Program-made: the position numbers and the translations under genes
The notes under the pieces: generated by a model
What the model was told of the DNA's origin: nothing
What the model saw: the letters and a program-made list of their open reading frames with translations, nothing else
The model's database searches: none
In this document: positions 37,223 through 47,892 of the stretch, in pieces
How positions within the stretch are numbered: the stretch's first letter is position 1
How the letters are laid out: every line of letters begins with the position of its first letter
NCBI RefSeq assembly: GCF_900636825.1
Contig: NZ_LR134318.1
Location: 1,831,501-1,895,500 of the forward strand
Origin: Pseudomonas fluorescens
GTDB taxonomy: Bacteria; Pseudomonadota; Gammaproteobacteria; Pseudomonadales; Pseudomonadaceae
Reading direction: 5' to 3'
DNA: 64,000 nucleotides

Positions 37223-38176
37223 TTAACTGGCGCGAAGTCCGTCAATAAAATCGATGATCGCCGCGCCCAATTCGGCGGCCAGCGGCAAATTCGGATCCTT
37301 GTAAGAAGCCAACTGCCGCTTCATGTCGTTGTGCACGATGCGCAGCACATGGTTCATGCCTTCGATGACCACCAGTTCCGCGTCCGGTTTGGCTGCCTTG
37401 AGCAACTTCGCGTCTTCGGTGCCGACCTGGATGTCGTTGCTGCCCTGAACAACCAGTGCCGGAATCTTCAATTGCGCGAACGCCTTCGCCGGATCCTGGC
37501 GGAACAGCGAGATCAGGTACGGCTGTACGCTCGGGCGGAAAATCACCTGCAACGGCTGCGGCACATCGGCATCGGTATGGCCAGCCTTGAGGCTGTCGAG
37601 CAATTGGTTGCTGCGCAACATCAACGGCGGCGGCAGGCTGCGAGCCAGTTGCTCGCGGATCACCTGATCGACCGGGCGTGCGCTGCCGGACAGGGAAATC
37701 AGCGCGGCGGCATCGACGCCGGGCGCGGCCAGCGTGGCAATCATTGCGCCTTCGCTGTGGCCCAGCAGGATCAACGGGCCGAAGCGCGGATCAGCCTTGA
37801 GCTTGCGCGCCCAGGCCTGAGCGTCGGCCACATAGGCTTCCACTGACAAATTACGCTCGTCCGGGGTCGCCGGCAGACTCGCCGCAACCCCGCGCTTGTC
37901 ATAACGCACGCTGGCGATGTTGTGTTTGGCCAGCACCCACGCCAGCCGTTTCAGGCTGTCGTTGCGCCCGCCGTCGGGGTTGTTGCCGTCGCGATCGGTA
38001 GGACCGGAGCCAGAAATAATCAGGACAACGGGCACCGGGCTGTCGGACTTTGGCAGTAGCAACGAGCCGAAAAGCTCGCCGCTACCGGTATCCAAAGTTA
38101 CCGGGCGTTGTAGGACCGTCGCTTGGGCAAAGCCCGTGAAGAGGGTAAGACTCAAGATCAAAACTCGCAGCATCAT
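37223..38176 (-). CDS. Alpha/beta hydrolase, exported
   Basis: 317 residues with a signal peptide (MLRVLILSLTLFTGFAQA). Alpha/beta hydrolase landmarks are the oxyanion region ISGSGPTDRDGNN, nucleophile elbow GHSEGA, Asp in VVQGSNDIQVG and the C-terminal GMNHVLR His. It is likely a periplasmic esterase or peptidase-like hydrolase. Two adjacent ATGs (38176, 38173) start at the signal peptide; the GTG further upstream is less likely. Confidence 0.9.
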   Translation of the reverse strand: MMLRVLILSLTLFTGFAQATVLQRPVTLDTGSGELFGSLLLPKSDSPVPVVLIISGSGPTDRDGNNPDGGRNDSLKRLAWVLAKHNIASVRYDKRGVAASLPATPDERNLSVEAYVADAQAWARKLKADPRFGPLILLGHSEGAMIATLAAPGVDAAALISLSGSARPVDQVIREQLARSLPPPLMLRSNQLLDSLKAGHTDADVPQPLQVIFRPSVQPYLISLFRQDPAKAFAQLKIPALVVQGSNDIQVGTEDAKLLKAAKPDAELVVIEGMNHVLRIVHNDMKRQLASYKDPNLPLAAELGAAIIDFIDGLRAS

Positions 38177-38233
38177 CGCGCCATCATTTGCCAAGGTGCC
38201 GGTTGGACTCACCCGCACCGCTAAGGTTCGAGG

Positions 38234-38262
38234 ATGAACTACTCGGTTAGCCTGCGTATACT
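38234..38262 (+). promoter_or_regulatory. Probable aroC promoter
   Basis: TATACT at 38257-38262 with a weak ATGAAC -35 17 bases upstream, 44 bp before the aroC start. Confidence 0.4.
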
Positions 38263-38306
38263 GGCGCGCATCACGAATTCGGGTTTGATTTCACGGAGCG
38301 TCCTGC

Positions 38307-39398
38307 ATGTCCGGCAATACCTACGGCAAGTTGTTCACTGTCACCACCGCTGGCGAAAGCCATGGTCCGGCGTTGGTCGCCATTGTCGACGGCTGCCCGC
38401 CGGGCCTGGAGATTTCCCTTGAAGACTTGCAGCGCGATCTCGATCGCCGCAAGCCCGGCACCAGCCGCCACACCACCCAGCGCCAGGAAGCGGATGAAGT
38501 CGAAATACTGTCCGGCGTGTTTGAAGGGCGCACCACTGGTTGCTCGATTGGCCTGTTGATCCGCAACACCGACCAGAAGTCCAAAGATTACTCGGCGATC
38601 AAGGATCTGTTTCGCCCGGCCCATGCCGACTACACCTACCACCACAAATACGGCGAGCGCGACTACCGTGGCGGTGGCCGCAGTTCGGCGCGCGAAACCG
38701 CGATGCGGGTGGCCGCCGGTGCGATTGCGAAGAAATATCTGGCCAGCCAGGGCATCGTCATTCGTGGCTACATGAGCCAGCTCGGCCCGATCGAAATCCC
38801 GTTCAAGACCTGGGATTCGGTGGAGCAGAATGCGTTCTTCAGTGCAGATCCAGACAAAGTCCCTGAGCTGGAAGCCTACATGGATCAGTTGCGTCGCGAT
38901 CAGGACTCGGTCGGAGCAAAGATCACCGTCGTTGCCGAAGGCGTGATGCCCGGCCTCGGCGAGCCGATTTTCGACCGCCTCGACGCGGAACTGGCCCACG
39001 CGCTGATGAGCATCAACGCAGTCAAGGGCGTGGAAATCGGCGCCGGTTTTGCCTCGGTCGCGCAGCGCGGCACCGAGCATCGCGATGAAATGACCCCGGA
39101 AGGTTTCCTCACCAACAACGCCGGCGGCATCCTTGGCGGCATTTCCTCCGGTCAGCCGATCGTTGCGCATCTGGCGCTGAAACCGACGTCGAGCATTACC
39201 ACCCCGGGCCGTTCGATCGATGTCGATGGCAACCCGGTCGACGTCATCACCAAGGGCCGTCATGACCCGTGCGTCGGCATCCGCGCCACGCCGATTGCCG
39301 AAGCGATGATGGCCATTGTGCTGATGGATCACCTGCTGCGTCATCGCGGGCAGAACGTCGATGTGCGCGTGAGCACGCCGGTGCTGGGTCAGCTCTGA
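38307..39398 (+). CDS. aroC: Chorismate synthase
   Basis: Converts 5-enolpyruvylshikimate 3-phosphate to chorismate using reduced FMN. It has 363 residues, the normal length. The N terminus [18 protein letters not shown], the [16 protein letters not shown] block and the C-terminal KGRHDPC motif are family signatures. ATG 38307 has a GGAG site. The MFS gene follows after 34 bp. Confidence 0.98.
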   Translation: MSGNTYGKLFTVTTAGESHGPALVAIVDGCPPGLEISLEDLQRDLDRRKPGTSRHTTQRQEADEVEILSGVFEGRTTGCSIGLLIRNTDQKSKDYSAIKDLFRPAHADYTYHHKYGERDYRGGGRSSARETAMRVAAGAIAKKYLASQGIVIRGYMSQLGPIEIPFKTWDSVEQNAFFSADPDKVPELEAYMDQLRRDQDSVGAKITVVAEGVMPGLGEPIFDRLDAELAHALMSINAVKGVEIGAGFASVAQRGTEHRDEMTPEGFLTNNAGGILGGISSGQPIVAHLALKPTSSITTPGRSIDVDGNPVDVITKGRHDPCVGIRATPIAEAMMAIVLMDHLLRHRGQNVDVRVSTPVLGQL

Positions 39399-39432
39399 TG
39401 GCTGCCTTTATCGCCGTCGCGGCATAACTGGC

Positions 39433-40578
39433 GTGGCGGCGCTCCCTTACTGGCGACTGTCCAGTTTCTATCTGTTCTATTTCGCCTTGCTTGGTTCGAC
39501 AGCGCCGTTTCTGGCGCTGTATTTCGACCACCTTGGCTTCAGCGCCGCGCGCATCGGCGAGCTGGTGGCGATCCCGATGCTGATGCGCTGCGTGGCGCCG
39601 AACATCTGGGGCTGGCTGGGTGATTACACTGGCAGGCGGCTGGCCATCGTGCGCTTCGGTGCGGTGTGCACGCTGCTGACGTTTGCGCTGATATTCGTCA
39701 GCAAAACCTACGCCTGGCTGGCGATGGTCATGGCGTTGCATGCGTTCTTCTGGCACGCGGTGCTGCCGCAGTTCGAAGTCATCACCTTGGCGCATTTGCA
39801 GGGCCAGACATCGCGCTACAGTCAGATTCGCCTGTGGGGCTCGATCGGTTTCATCATCACCGTGGTTGCGCTGGGCCGTCTGTTCGAATGGCTGAGCCTC
39901 GATATCTATCCCGTCGCGCTGGTGCTGATCATGGCCGGCATCGTGCTCAGCAGTCTGTGGGTGCCGAACGCACAGCCACCGCAAGGCACGCGGCCGAATG
40001 GCGACGGCTTCCTCAAGCAACTGCGCAGTCCCGGCGTGCTGGCGTTTTATGGCAGCGTGGCGCTGATGCAGATGAGCCACGGCCCGTATTACACCTTTCT
40101 GACTTTGCACCTTGAGCGCCTCGGCTACAGTCGCGGCACCATCGGCATGCTCTGGGCCGTGGGGGTCGTGGCAGAAGTGCTGATGTTCATGGCGATGAGC
40201 CGGATTCTCGCGCGGTTTTCCCTGCGCCGCGTGCTGCTGGCGAGTTTCCTGCTGGCGGCGCTGCGCTGGTTGCTGCTCGGTTCGCTCGCAGAATTCCTCT
40301 GGGTGCTGCTGTTTGCGCAGATTCTCCACGCGGCGACCTTCGGCAGTTTCCACGCCGCAGCGATCGCATTCGTGCAGCGCAGCTTCGGCGCTCGCCAGCA
40401 AGGGCAGGGCCAGGCGCTATATGCCGCACTGGCCGGCACCGGCGGTGCGCTGGGCGCGTTGTATTCCGGTTACAGTTGGAACGCGCTTGGCGCGCCATTG
40501 ACCTTTAGTATTGCCAGCCTCGCAGCGCTCGCGGCTGCCGTTATCATTGCCACCCGTATGCAAGAGGACAGGCCATGA
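39433..40578 (+). CDS. MFS transporter, HcaT/LacY-like
   Basis: 381 residues with 12 helices. It starts PYWRLSSFYLFYFALLGSTAPFL, as in the HcaT/nucleoside-symporter-like branch of the major facilitator superfamily, and has the loop motif GWLGDYTGRR. The GTG start is at 39433. Its stop overlaps the mtnB start (ATGA), so it is translationally coupled to methionine salvage and might carry a related substrate. Confidence 0.88.
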   Translation: MAALPYWRLSSFYLFYFALLGSTAPFLALYFDHLGFSAARIGELVAIPMLMRCVAPNIWGWLGDYTGRRLAIVRFGAVCTLLTFALIFVSKTYAWLAMVMALHAFFWHAVLPQFEVITLAHLQGQTSRYSQIRLWGSIGFIITVVALGRLFEWLSLDIYPVALVLIMAGIVLSSLWVPNAQPPQGTRPNGDGFLKQLRSPGVLAFYGSVALMQMSHGPYYTFLTLHLERLGYSRGTIGMLWAVGVVAEVLMFMAMSRILARFSLRRVLLASFLLAALRWLLLGSLAEFLWVLLFAQILHAATFGSFHAAAIAFVQRSFGARQQGQGQALYAALAGTGGALGALYSGYSWNALGAPLTFSIASLAALAAAVIIATRMQEDRP

Positions 40579-41201
40579 GCCTTACGCGTGAACAACTCGC
40601 CCAGCAAATCGTCGACGCCGGGCGCTTCCTTTATGGTCGCGGCTGGTCGCCGGCCACCAGCAGCAATTATTCGACGCGCCTGTCGCCGAGCGAAGCGTTG
40701 CTGACGGTGTCAGGCAAGCACAAGGGGCAGTTGGGGCTGGACGATGTGCTCGCCACCGACCTGTCCGGCAACAGCCTGGAACCGGGCAAAAAACCGTCCG
40801 CCGAAACCCTGTTGCACACTCAGCTTTACCGCTGGCGCGCGGAAATCGGCGCGGTGCTGCATACCCATTCAGTCAATGCCACGGTGCTGTCGCGCCTGAC
40901 CCCGGCGGATTTTATCGAGTTCGAAGACTACGAACTGCAAAAGGCCTTCAGCGGCATTTCGACCCATGAATCGCGGGTACGCGTGCCGATTTTCGACAAC
41001 GATCAGGATATCGCGCGCCTCGCCGCCAAGGTGCAGCCGTGGCTCGACGCCCATCCCGATTGCGTCGGTTACCTGATTCGCGGCCACGGCCTCTACACTT
41101 GGGGCGCGCAGATGAACGATGCGCTGCGGCAGATCGAGGCCTTTGAATTTCTGTTCGAATGCGAGCTGAAAACCCGCAGCGTCATGAACCGCCAAGGCTG
41201 A
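40575..41201 (+). CDS. mtnB: Methylthioribulose-1-phosphate dehydratase
   Basis: Class II aldolase/adducin fold dehydratase of methionine salvage, 208 residues. Zinc ligands are the two His of LHTHSVNA and a third in IRGHGLYTWG; the Glu in PSAETLLH is also conserved. N-terminal block RGWSPATSSNYS is typical. It overlaps the MFS gene by four bases and is followed by mtnD and mtnC. Confidence 0.94.
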   Translation: MSLTREQLAQQIVDAGRFLYGRGWSPATSSNYSTRLSPSEALLTVSGKHKGQLGLDDVLATDLSGNSLEPGKKPSAETLLHTQLYRWRAEIGAVLHTHSVNATVLSRLTPADFIEFEDYELQKAFSGISTHESRVRVPIFDNDQDIARLAAKVQPWLDAHPDCVGYLIRGHGLYTWGAQMNDALRQIEAFEFLFECELKTRSVMNRQG

Positions 41202-41295
41202 CTTCACCAGAAGCCGCCCATATGCCTGATGAAAATGCTGTGCCCGACCGGTCTGCAAGAACCGGACGGCAAGGCCGATACCGAGGAATTGCCCC

Positions 41296-41841
41296 ATGAG
41301 CAGCCTGTCCGTTTACCACGTTGAAAGCCCTGAAATTCCCAACAAGGTGCTGACCCATTTCGAAGACATCGCTTCGACCCTGGCCGAACAGGGCGTGCGC
41401 TTTGACCGCTGGCAAGCGGCCGCGAAGATTCAGCCCGGCGCCACCCAGGAAGAAGTCATCAGCGCTTACCAGGAGCAGATCGACAAGCTCATGACCGAGC
41501 GCGGCTACGTCACCGTTGACGTCATCAGCCTGAACAGCGATCACCCGCAAAAAGCCGAATTGCGCGCCAAATTCCTTGAAGAACATCGCCATGGCGAGGA
41601 CGAAGTCAGATTTTTCGTCGCCGGCCGTGGGCTGTTTACTTTACACATCGACGATTATGTCTACGCCGTACTCTGCGAAAAGAACGATCTGATCTCGGTG
41701 CCGGCCGGCACCAAGCATTGGTTCGACATGGGCGAGCATCCGCATTTCGTGGCGATCCGTCTGTTCAACAACCCCGAAGGCTGGGTTGCCAATTTCACCG
41801 GCGAAGACATTGCCGGTCGTTTCCCGCGTCTGGAGGACTGA
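41296..41841 (+). CDS. mtnD: Acireductone dioxygenase
   Basis: Cupin metalloenzyme that oxidises the acireductone to 2-keto-4-methylthiobutyrate and formate (Fe form). It has 181 residues. Metal ligands His97, His99 and Glu103 lie in EHRHGEDEVRFF, with His141 in AGTKHWFDMG. ATG 41296 has a GAGGAA site. mtnC starts three bases after its stop. Confidence 0.95.
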   Translation: MSSLSVYHVESPEIPNKVLTHFEDIASTLAEQGVRFDRWQAAAKIQPGATQEEVISAYQEQIDKLMTERGYVTVDVISLNSDHPQKAELRAKFLEEHRHGEDEVRFFVAGRGLFTLHIDDYVYAVLCEKNDLISVPAGTKHWFDMGEHPHFVAIRLFNNPEGWVANFTGEDIAGRFPRLED

Positions 41842-41844
41842 ACC

Positions 41845-42528
41845 GTGGCGATCAAAGTTATCCTCACCGACATCGAAGGCACCACCAGTGCGGTGAGTTT
41901 CGTCTTCGACGTGTTGTTTCCTTACGCGGCCAAACATCTGCCGGATTTTGTTCGGACCAACGCCGCGCGTGCCGATGTCGCTGAGCAACTCGACGCGGTA
42001 CGTTATGAAAGCAATGAGCCGCACGCCGACGTCGATCGGGTGGTGAACATCCTGTTGAGCTGGATTGCCGAAGACCGCAAGGCCACGCCGCTCAAGGCTT
42101 TGCAAGGCATGGTCTGGGCGCAGGGTTATGAGGCCGGACAATTGAAAGGGCACGTTTACCCGGACGCCGTTGAAGCGCTGCGACGTTGGCATGCCTCCGG
42201 TTATCAACAGTTTGTGTATTCGTCGGGTTCGATACAGGCACAGAAGCTCATATTCGGCTGCTCGGAGGCGGGCGATCTGACGCCGCTGTTCAACGGCTAT
42301 TTCGACACCACGTCGGGCCCCAAGCGCGAGGCGCAGTCGTACCGCACTATCCAGCAGGCGATTGGCGTTGAAGCGGAGGACATCCTGTTTCTTTCGGACA
42401 TCGTCGAAGAACTCGATGCCGCCCAATCCGCCGGCCTGAAAACCTGCGGTCTGGCCCGCGAAGGCGGGGAACTGGGCGGGCATGTCACCGTCAACAGCTT
42501 CACCGCCATCGAACCGGAAGCGTTCTGA
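41845..42528 (+). CDS. mtnC: Enolase-phosphatase E1
   Basis: HAD-superfamily bifunctional enolase/phosphatase acting before MtnD in methionine salvage. It has 227 residues. HAD motif I is [22 protein letters not shown], motif [16 protein letters not shown], and motif III/IV KREAQSY and [14 protein letters not shown]. The GTG start has a GGAGG site inside the end of mtnD. Confidence 0.95.
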   Translation: MAIKVILTDIEGTTSAVSFVFDVLFPYAAKHLPDFVRTNAARADVAEQLDAVRYESNEPHADVDRVVNILLSWIAEDRKATPLKALQGMVWAQGYEAGQLKGHVYPDAVEALRRWHASGYQQFVYSSGSIQAQKLIFGCSEAGDLTPLFNGYFDTTSGPKREAQSYRTIQQAIGVEAEDILFLSDIVEELDAAQSAGLKTCGLAREGGELGGHVTVNSFTAIEPEAF

Positions 42529-42542
42529 AAAAACCGATCCCC

Positions 42543-42625
42543 TGTAGGAGCTGACGAGTAAAACGAGGCTGCGATCTTTTAATACTGTGAGAATCAAAAG
42601 GATCGCAGCGTGCCGCAGCTCCTAC
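42543..42625. repeat. REP doublet
   Basis: TGTAGGAGCTGACGAGTAAAACGAGGCTGCGATCTTTT-type left arm and GATCGCAGCGTGCCGCAGCTCCTACA right arm, with imperfect pairing at the base. Confidence 0.75.
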
Positions 42626-42636
42626 ACACAAATAAA

Positions 42637-42674
42637 ACAGGCCGTGAAGCACATGCTCCACGGCCTGTTTTGTT
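42637..42674. terminator. Bidirectional terminator between mtnC and the DUF3509 gene
   Basis: AAACAGGCCGTG / CACGGCCTGTTT stem with T-rich flanks on both strands. Confidence 0.88.
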
Positions 42675-42683
42675 TAATACAGA

Positions 42684-42962
42684 TTAAAGCGAGTGATACG
42701 TCGGCAGGGCAAAACGCTGCTGGCTCTGCAGCATGGCAATTTGCGGCAACTCGCTAGCCTGTTCGGCCAGGTCACGGCGGATCGCGCTGATCGCCCACGA
42801 CAGTTGGTCACCCGCATGCAGTTGCTGATACGAGAGTGCGCGCTTGAACACTTTGCCGTCGCTGCTACGCAGAGTCAGAAGAATGCCACCGTCAGGACGT
42901 GGCGCAGTGCTGACTTCGTAGTTGGAGAACAGCGATGTAAATTTTTCTTGAATCAGGCTCAT
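42684..42962 (-). CDS. DUF3509-family small protein
   Basis: 92 residues. The sequence MSLIQEKFTSLFSNYEV, then RPDGGILLTLRSSDGKV, matches the pseudomonad-specific DUF3509 family as I recall it. No signal peptide or membrane segment. Function unknown. Transcribed away from the acyl-CoA synthetase across a region with TGCA-N3-TGCA repeats. Confidence 0.85.
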   Translation of the reverse strand: MSLIQEKFTSLFSNYEVSTAPRPDGGILLTLRSSDGKVFKRALSYQQLHAGDQLSWAISAIRRDLAEQASELPQIAMLQSQQRFALPTYHSL

Positions 42963-43071
42963 GTCATCAGCTCCGTATGTACTTGAATGGCAAGCATGCG
43001 GAGGTAGTTGCAGCGATTGTGCCAGTATTGATATGAATTAAAACCCTTATAAATCAATAAGTTGAAAGCGT

Positions 43072-43131
43072 TGCATTTTGCAGGCGTCGTGCAATCTGCA
43101 TGAATGGCCATCGTGCATCCTGCATTTTGCG
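43072..43131. promoter_or_regulatory. Cluster of TGCA-N3-TGCA iterons
   Basis: Three exact 11-mers at 43072-43082 (spacer TTT), 43090-43100 (ATC) and 43114-43124 (TCC), plus an overlapping imperfect copy TGCATTTTGCG at 43121-43131. They occupy part of the 388-bp gap between the DUF3509 and acyl-CoA synthetase genes and look like a multi-site operator. Confidence 0.6.
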
Positions 43132-43350
43132 TGATTTTTGCCTGACCTACGGAACCAAACGTCCGTACCAGAATCACTCGCCGCGTCGTTCGCGCTACGG
43201 GATACAAATCATTGCAAAAACCGCGTGTACAGGCGCCGAAGCGCTGACGTACTTTCCTTCTCGACCGCGGCGTAAAGCATTCGGTCATCCAAGCCAGTAC
43301 CCGATAACAAGAACAGCGATCTGCACGTCAAGGTCGAACGGGGAGCTTCC

Positions 43351-45189
43351 ATGCGTCATGCACCAAGCGACACGATTACCTGGGGCATGATGCTCCGCAA
43401 ACTGCCGACGATTGCCAGGGCCATTCCGCGTGTGGTCAAAGGCATGAAAGTGGCCAACGTCACGGATCCGACGCAAACCTGTGGCTTGGGCTGGACGTTC
43501 GAACAAGCGACCCTGCGCAACCCTGACGGCGTGGCCTTGCTGCAGGGCGATGTGTCACTGACTTACGCACAGGTCAACCAGTGGGCAAATCGTATCGCCC
43601 ATTGTCTGAGCGAACAGGGCATCGGCAAGGGTGACGTGGTTGCGGTGTTTATCGAGAACCGTCCGGAACTGCTGGTGACGATTCTGGCGCTGGCCAAGGT
43701 TGGCGCGGTCAGTGCGCTGCTCAACACCTCGTTGATGCGCGACACGCTGATCCACAGCATCAACCTCGTGGCGCCAGTGGCCATAGTCGTTGGTGAAGAG
43801 CTGACCACGGCTTACGCCGGCGTGCGTGATCAGGTTTCAATCACGCCGCAGCGCACCTGGTTTGTCGCCGATCAGGACACTTATAACCACCCAGGCATTG
43901 CGCCCGAGGGCTACGTCAATCTGATCAGCGCCAGTGCCGACGCTTGCAGCGCTAACCCGCCGAGCAGCCGCCAGGTGTTTTTCAACGACCCGTGTTTCTA
44001 CATTTACACCTCTGGCACCACCGGGTTGCCCAAGGCCGGTGTGTTCAAGCATGGCCGCTGGATGCGCAGTTCGGCCAGCTTCGGCATGATTGCTCTCGAT
44101 ATGCGCCCCGATGACGTCGTCTATTGCACGTTGCCGCTCTACCACGCGACCGGTCTGTGCGTGTGCTGGGGCTCGGCGATCAATGGCGCTTCGGGTTTCG
44201 CCATCCGCCGGAAATTCAGCGCCAGCCAGTTCTGGAATGACGTGCGCCGCTATCGCGCGACCACCATCGGTTATGTCGGAGAACTGTGCCGCTACCTGGT
44301 CGATCAGCCGATCAGCGCCGACGACAGCCGTCACGACGTGCGCAAGATGATCGGCAATGGCCTGCGCCCCGGTGCCTGGGCGCAGTTCAAGACGCGCTTT
44401 GCCGTCGAGCATGTCTGTGAGCTGTACGCGGCCAGCGACGGCAATATCGGTTTCACCAACGTGCTCAATTTTGACAACACCATCGGGTTCTCGCTGATGG
44501 CCTGGGAGCTGGTGGCCTACGATCACGACAGCGGCGAACCGCTGCGCAGCGACGATGGCTTCATGCGCAAGGTCGGCAAAGGCGAACAAGGCCTGTTGTT
44601 GGCGCGGATCGACGAGAAAGCGCCGCTGGACGGCTATACGGATCCACAGAAAACCGCCAGGGTGGTTTTTCACGATGTGTTTAGCAAAGGCGACCGTTTC
44701 TTCAACACCGGAGACCTGCTGCGCAACATCGGTTTCGGTCACGCACAGTTTGTTGATCGCCTCGGCGATACCTACCGTTGGAAAGGCGAGAACGTCTCGA
44801 CCACCGAAGTCGAAAATCTACTGCTGCAGCATCCGCTGATCTCCGAAGCCGTGGCCTATGGCGTGGAAATCCCTGAGACCAACGGCCGCGCCGGCATGGC
44901 CGCCATCACCCCGGCGGAATCGTTGGCGACCCTGGATTTTGCCGAGTTGTTGAGTTTCACCCGCCAGCGCATGCCCGCATATGCCGTGCCGCTGTTTTTG
45001 CGGGTGAAGGTGAAGATGGAGACCACTGGCACCTTCAAGTACCAGAAAACGCGGCTTAAAAACGAGGGTTTCGACCCCGGCCAGACGGGCGATGATCCGA
45101 TCTTCGCCTGGTTGCCGGGCAGCGAGACCTACGTCCAGATCACCGATGAGGTACTGGCTGACATTCATCGAGGCAAATACCGTTATTGA
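43351..45189 (+). CDS. Long-chain acyl-CoA synthetase (FATP/FadD6-like)
   Basis: AMP-forming acyl-CoA ligase, 612 residues, of the FATP/FadD6-like branch. The P-loop YTSGTTGLPKAG is at residues 219-230; ELYAASDGN and NTGDLLR, then YRWKGENVSTTEVE, complete the adenylation signatures. The end (GTFKYQKTRLKNEGFDP) matches the family C terminus. The start has a GGGAGC site. It activates fatty acids, possibly very-long-chain ones, for degradation or lipid synthesis. Confidence 0.92.
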   Translation: MRHAPSDTITWGMMLRKLPTIARAIPRVVKGMKVANVTDPTQTCGLGWTFEQATLRNPDGVALLQGDVSLTYAQVNQWANRIAHCLSEQGIGKGDVVAVFIENRPELLVTILALAKVGAVSALLNTSLMRDTLIHSINLVAPVAIVVGEELTTAYAGVRDQVSITPQRTWFVADQDTYNHPGIAPEGYVNLISASADACSANPPSSRQVFFNDPCFYIYTSGTTGLPKAGVFKHGRWMRSSASFGMIALDMRPDDVVYCTLPLYHATGLCVCWGSAINGASGFAIRRKFSASQFWNDVRRYRATTIGYVGELCRYLVDQPISADDSRHDVRKMIGNGLRPGAWAQFKTRFAVEHVCELYAASDGNIGFTNVLNFDNTIGFSLMAWELVAYDHDSGEPLRSDDGFMRKVGKGEQGLLLARIDEKAPLDGYTDPQKTARVVFHDVFSKGDRFFNTGDLLRNIGFGHAQFVDRLGDTYRWKGENVSTTEVENLLLQHPLISEAVAYGVEIPETNGRAGMAAITPAESLATLDFAELLSFTRQRMPAYAVPLFLRVKVKMETTGTFKYQKTRLKNEGFDPGQTGDDPIFAWLPGSETYVQITDEVLADIHRGKYRY

Positions 45190-45286
45190 TTCTGGCTATG
45201 ACCGAACGTGAGAAAAAGGGGGTGACAGCGCGGGGCGCGCTCGGGAAACTGTCGGCTTTCCGATTGACCGAAAATGGAGTTGCCTA

Positions 45287-45805
45287 ATGTCCGATCAAAG
45301 CCGCCAGATGACCCCTGAGGAAGCTGCCGAATTTACCGAGCAGGTTTTCAACAAGGCGCGCGACGGTGATGCCGAGATGCTTGATCGCCTGGTGACGGCC
45401 GGTCTGCCCGTGAATCTGAAAAACAGCAAAGGCGATACCTTGCTGATGCTCGCCAGCTACTACGGCCATATCGATGCGGTAAAGGTTTTGCTTAAACACA
45501 AGGCCGATCCGGAAATGCGCAATGGCAACGGCCAGAGCCCGATTGCCGGCGCGGCGTTCAAGGGCGATCTGGCGGTGGTCAAGGCGCTGGTCGAGGCGGG
45601 CGCCGAGCTCGAAGGTTCGTCGTTCGATGGCCGCACTGCGCTGATGATGGCGGCGATGTTCAACCGGGTTGAAATCGTTGATTACCTGATCAGTCAGGGC
45701 GCTGACCCCAGAGCCAAGGACGCCAACGGCGTCACGGCGCTCGACGCGGCTCGCACGATGGGCGCGGTCGACACCACGGCGCAGCTGGAAAAATTGTTGG
45801 CTTGA
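45287..45805 (+). CDS. Ankyrin-repeat protein
   Basis: 172 residues with about four ankyrin repeats (KGDTLLMLASYYGHIDAVKV, NGQSPIAGAAFKGDLAVVKA, DGRTALMMAAMFNRVEIVDY, NGVTALDAARTMGA). There is no signal peptide, so probably a cytoplasmic protein-binding scaffold. The start has a TGGAG site. It is followed by a REP doublet. Confidence 0.92.
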   Translation: MSDQSRQMTPEEAAEFTEQVFNKARDGDAEMLDRLVTAGLPVNLKNSKGDTLLMLASYYGHIDAVKVLLKHKADPEMRNGNGQSPIAGAAFKGDLAVVKALVEAGAELEGSSFDGRTALMMAAMFNRVEIVDYLISQGADPRAKDANGVTALDAARTMGAVDTTAQLEKLLA

Positions 45806-45820
45806 AGACGGACGCAATAC

Positions 45821-45931
45821 GTGGCGAGGGAGCTTGCTCCCGCTCCAGCGCGCAGCGCTGGCAAAAATGGCGGCTCCTCGGTTTTTTTTGGGGCCGCTAC
45901 GCAGCCCAGCGGGAGCAAGCTCCCTCGCCAC
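45821..45931. repeat. REP doublet, GTGGCGAGGGAGCTTGCTCCCGC type
   Basis: Arms GTGGCGAGGGAGCTTGCTCC and GGAGCAAGCTCCCTCGCCAC. This REP class appears only once in the window; the other doublets belong to the GTAGGAG and TGTGGGAG classes. Confidence 0.85.
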
Positions 45932-46002
45932 GGGTGTTTGGCGTGCTGAAGAATGCGCTATGCTTCGCGCCCTCAAAATCTACCGCCACAGGATTCGCCC
46001 TC

Positions 46003-46533
46003 ATGAAAGCCGCACTCGTCGAACTCATCAGCAAAATCAGCTCCGGCTGCATGGGCGAGGACGAGATCCTGAAGGTGGCCGATGAAGCGGCGCAGGCTTA
46101 CGCCGATGCCGACGCCTTTCTGGCAGCCAACCCGGACATCAACTACGACGACACTTTCCCGATTCCGTTGGGTGAGTGGGTCGTGGTCGGCAGCTTGCCG
46201 GACACCGTGTTGTTCCAGGCCGACACTTATGTTGACCTGTTCGCCCAGATCGTCGCCTCGTTCGGCCCGACGGTGGACTTCAATCTCAAGCCCAAGCAAC
46301 TGGCCAAGACCGAAGCGCTGACCGCGCTCAACCGCATTCAGGTGCAGATGAGCAGCCTGAACAAGGAAAACGGCGGCTACACGCTGGTGAACTTCAGCCA
46401 GTTGCTCGACGACGAGCTGCAAATGGTGCTGGTCTACGGCAACGACGTACCGCGGGTCCTTGAGTTGTGCGCTGAAGTCGGCATCGCCGCCGCGCCCGCG
46501 CTGGAAGCCTTGAAGGTCGCCGTTCACGTCTGA
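46003..46533 (+). CDS. Conserved hypothetical protein
   Basis: 176 residues, mostly acidic, no signal peptide or membrane helix. It begins MKAALVELISKISSGCMGED and is predicted mixed alpha/beta. I do not recognise a family. The upstream extension of the frame reads through the REP and is rejected. Confidence 0.75.
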   Translation: MKAALVELISKISSGCMGEDEILKVADEAAQAYADADAFLAANPDINYDDTFPIPLGEWVVVGSLPDTVLFQADTYVDLFAQIVASFGPTVDFNLKPKQLAKTEALTALNRIQVQMSSLNKENGGYTLVNFSQLLDDELQMVLVYGNDVPRVLELCAEVGIAAAPALEALKVAVHV

Positions 46534-46604
46534 TCGCAATAAAAGGGAACCCTGCGCGTGACCGTCTATCCTAAAAGTGCATGCCACTATTCTGGAGCGA
46601 CACC

Positions 46605-46796
46605 ATGGGTTCCACGTTCAACGGTCTGATCGGCCTGATTATCCTTGCGCTCGATATCTGGGCGATCATCAAGGTGCTGAAAAGCGGCGCATCCACCGGG
46701 ATGAAAATCGTCTGGGTGCTGCTGATCATCCTCCTGCCGGTGCTGGGCCTGATCATCTGGGCGATTGCCGGACCGCGGGGCAATGTCCGCATCTGA
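46605..46796 (+). CDS. Small membrane protein, PLDc_N type
   Basis: 63 residues with two helices. The pattern (ALDIWAIIKVLKSGASTGMK, then LPVLGLIIWAIAGPRG) matches the phospholipase-D-nuclease N-terminal domain found alone in many small membrane proteins. The ATG at 46605 has a clear GGAG site; no other domain is attached. Confidence 0.85.
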   Translation: MGSTFNGLIGLIILALDIWAIIKVLKSGASTGMKIVWVLLIILLPVLGLIIWAIAGPRGNVRI

Positions 46797-46805
46797 CCGC
46801 ACCCA

Positions 46806-46891
46806 TGTAGGAGCTGCCGCAGGCTGCGATCTTTTGATGTTGATTGTAAAAAAAACAAGATCAAAAGATCGCAGCCTGCGGCAGCTCCTAC
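46806..46891. repeat. REP doublet
   Basis: GTAGGAGCTGCCGCAGGCTGCG and the exact complement, with CTTTTGAT/ATCAAAAG inner pairing. Confidence 0.85.
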
Positions 46892-46910
46892 AGGGATTAT
46901 GGTTGTGAGG

Positions 46911-46940
46911 TTCGACCTGTCATCTTCGGCAACGTAGAAT
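46911..46940 (+). promoter_or_regulatory. Probable speE promoter
   Basis: TTCGAC and TAGAAT (46935-46940) with 18-base spacing and a GCGCGCC stretch after the -10, 65 bp before the speE start. Confidence 0.5.
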
Positions 46941-47004
46941 GCGCGCCTTTCCCGGGCAATCGTCGCCACGATTGACGCCCGCGCATTTATCGGAGCACTT
47001 CACC

Positions 47005-47880
<876 letters not shown>

Positions 47881-47892
47881 CACTGAACCTGA

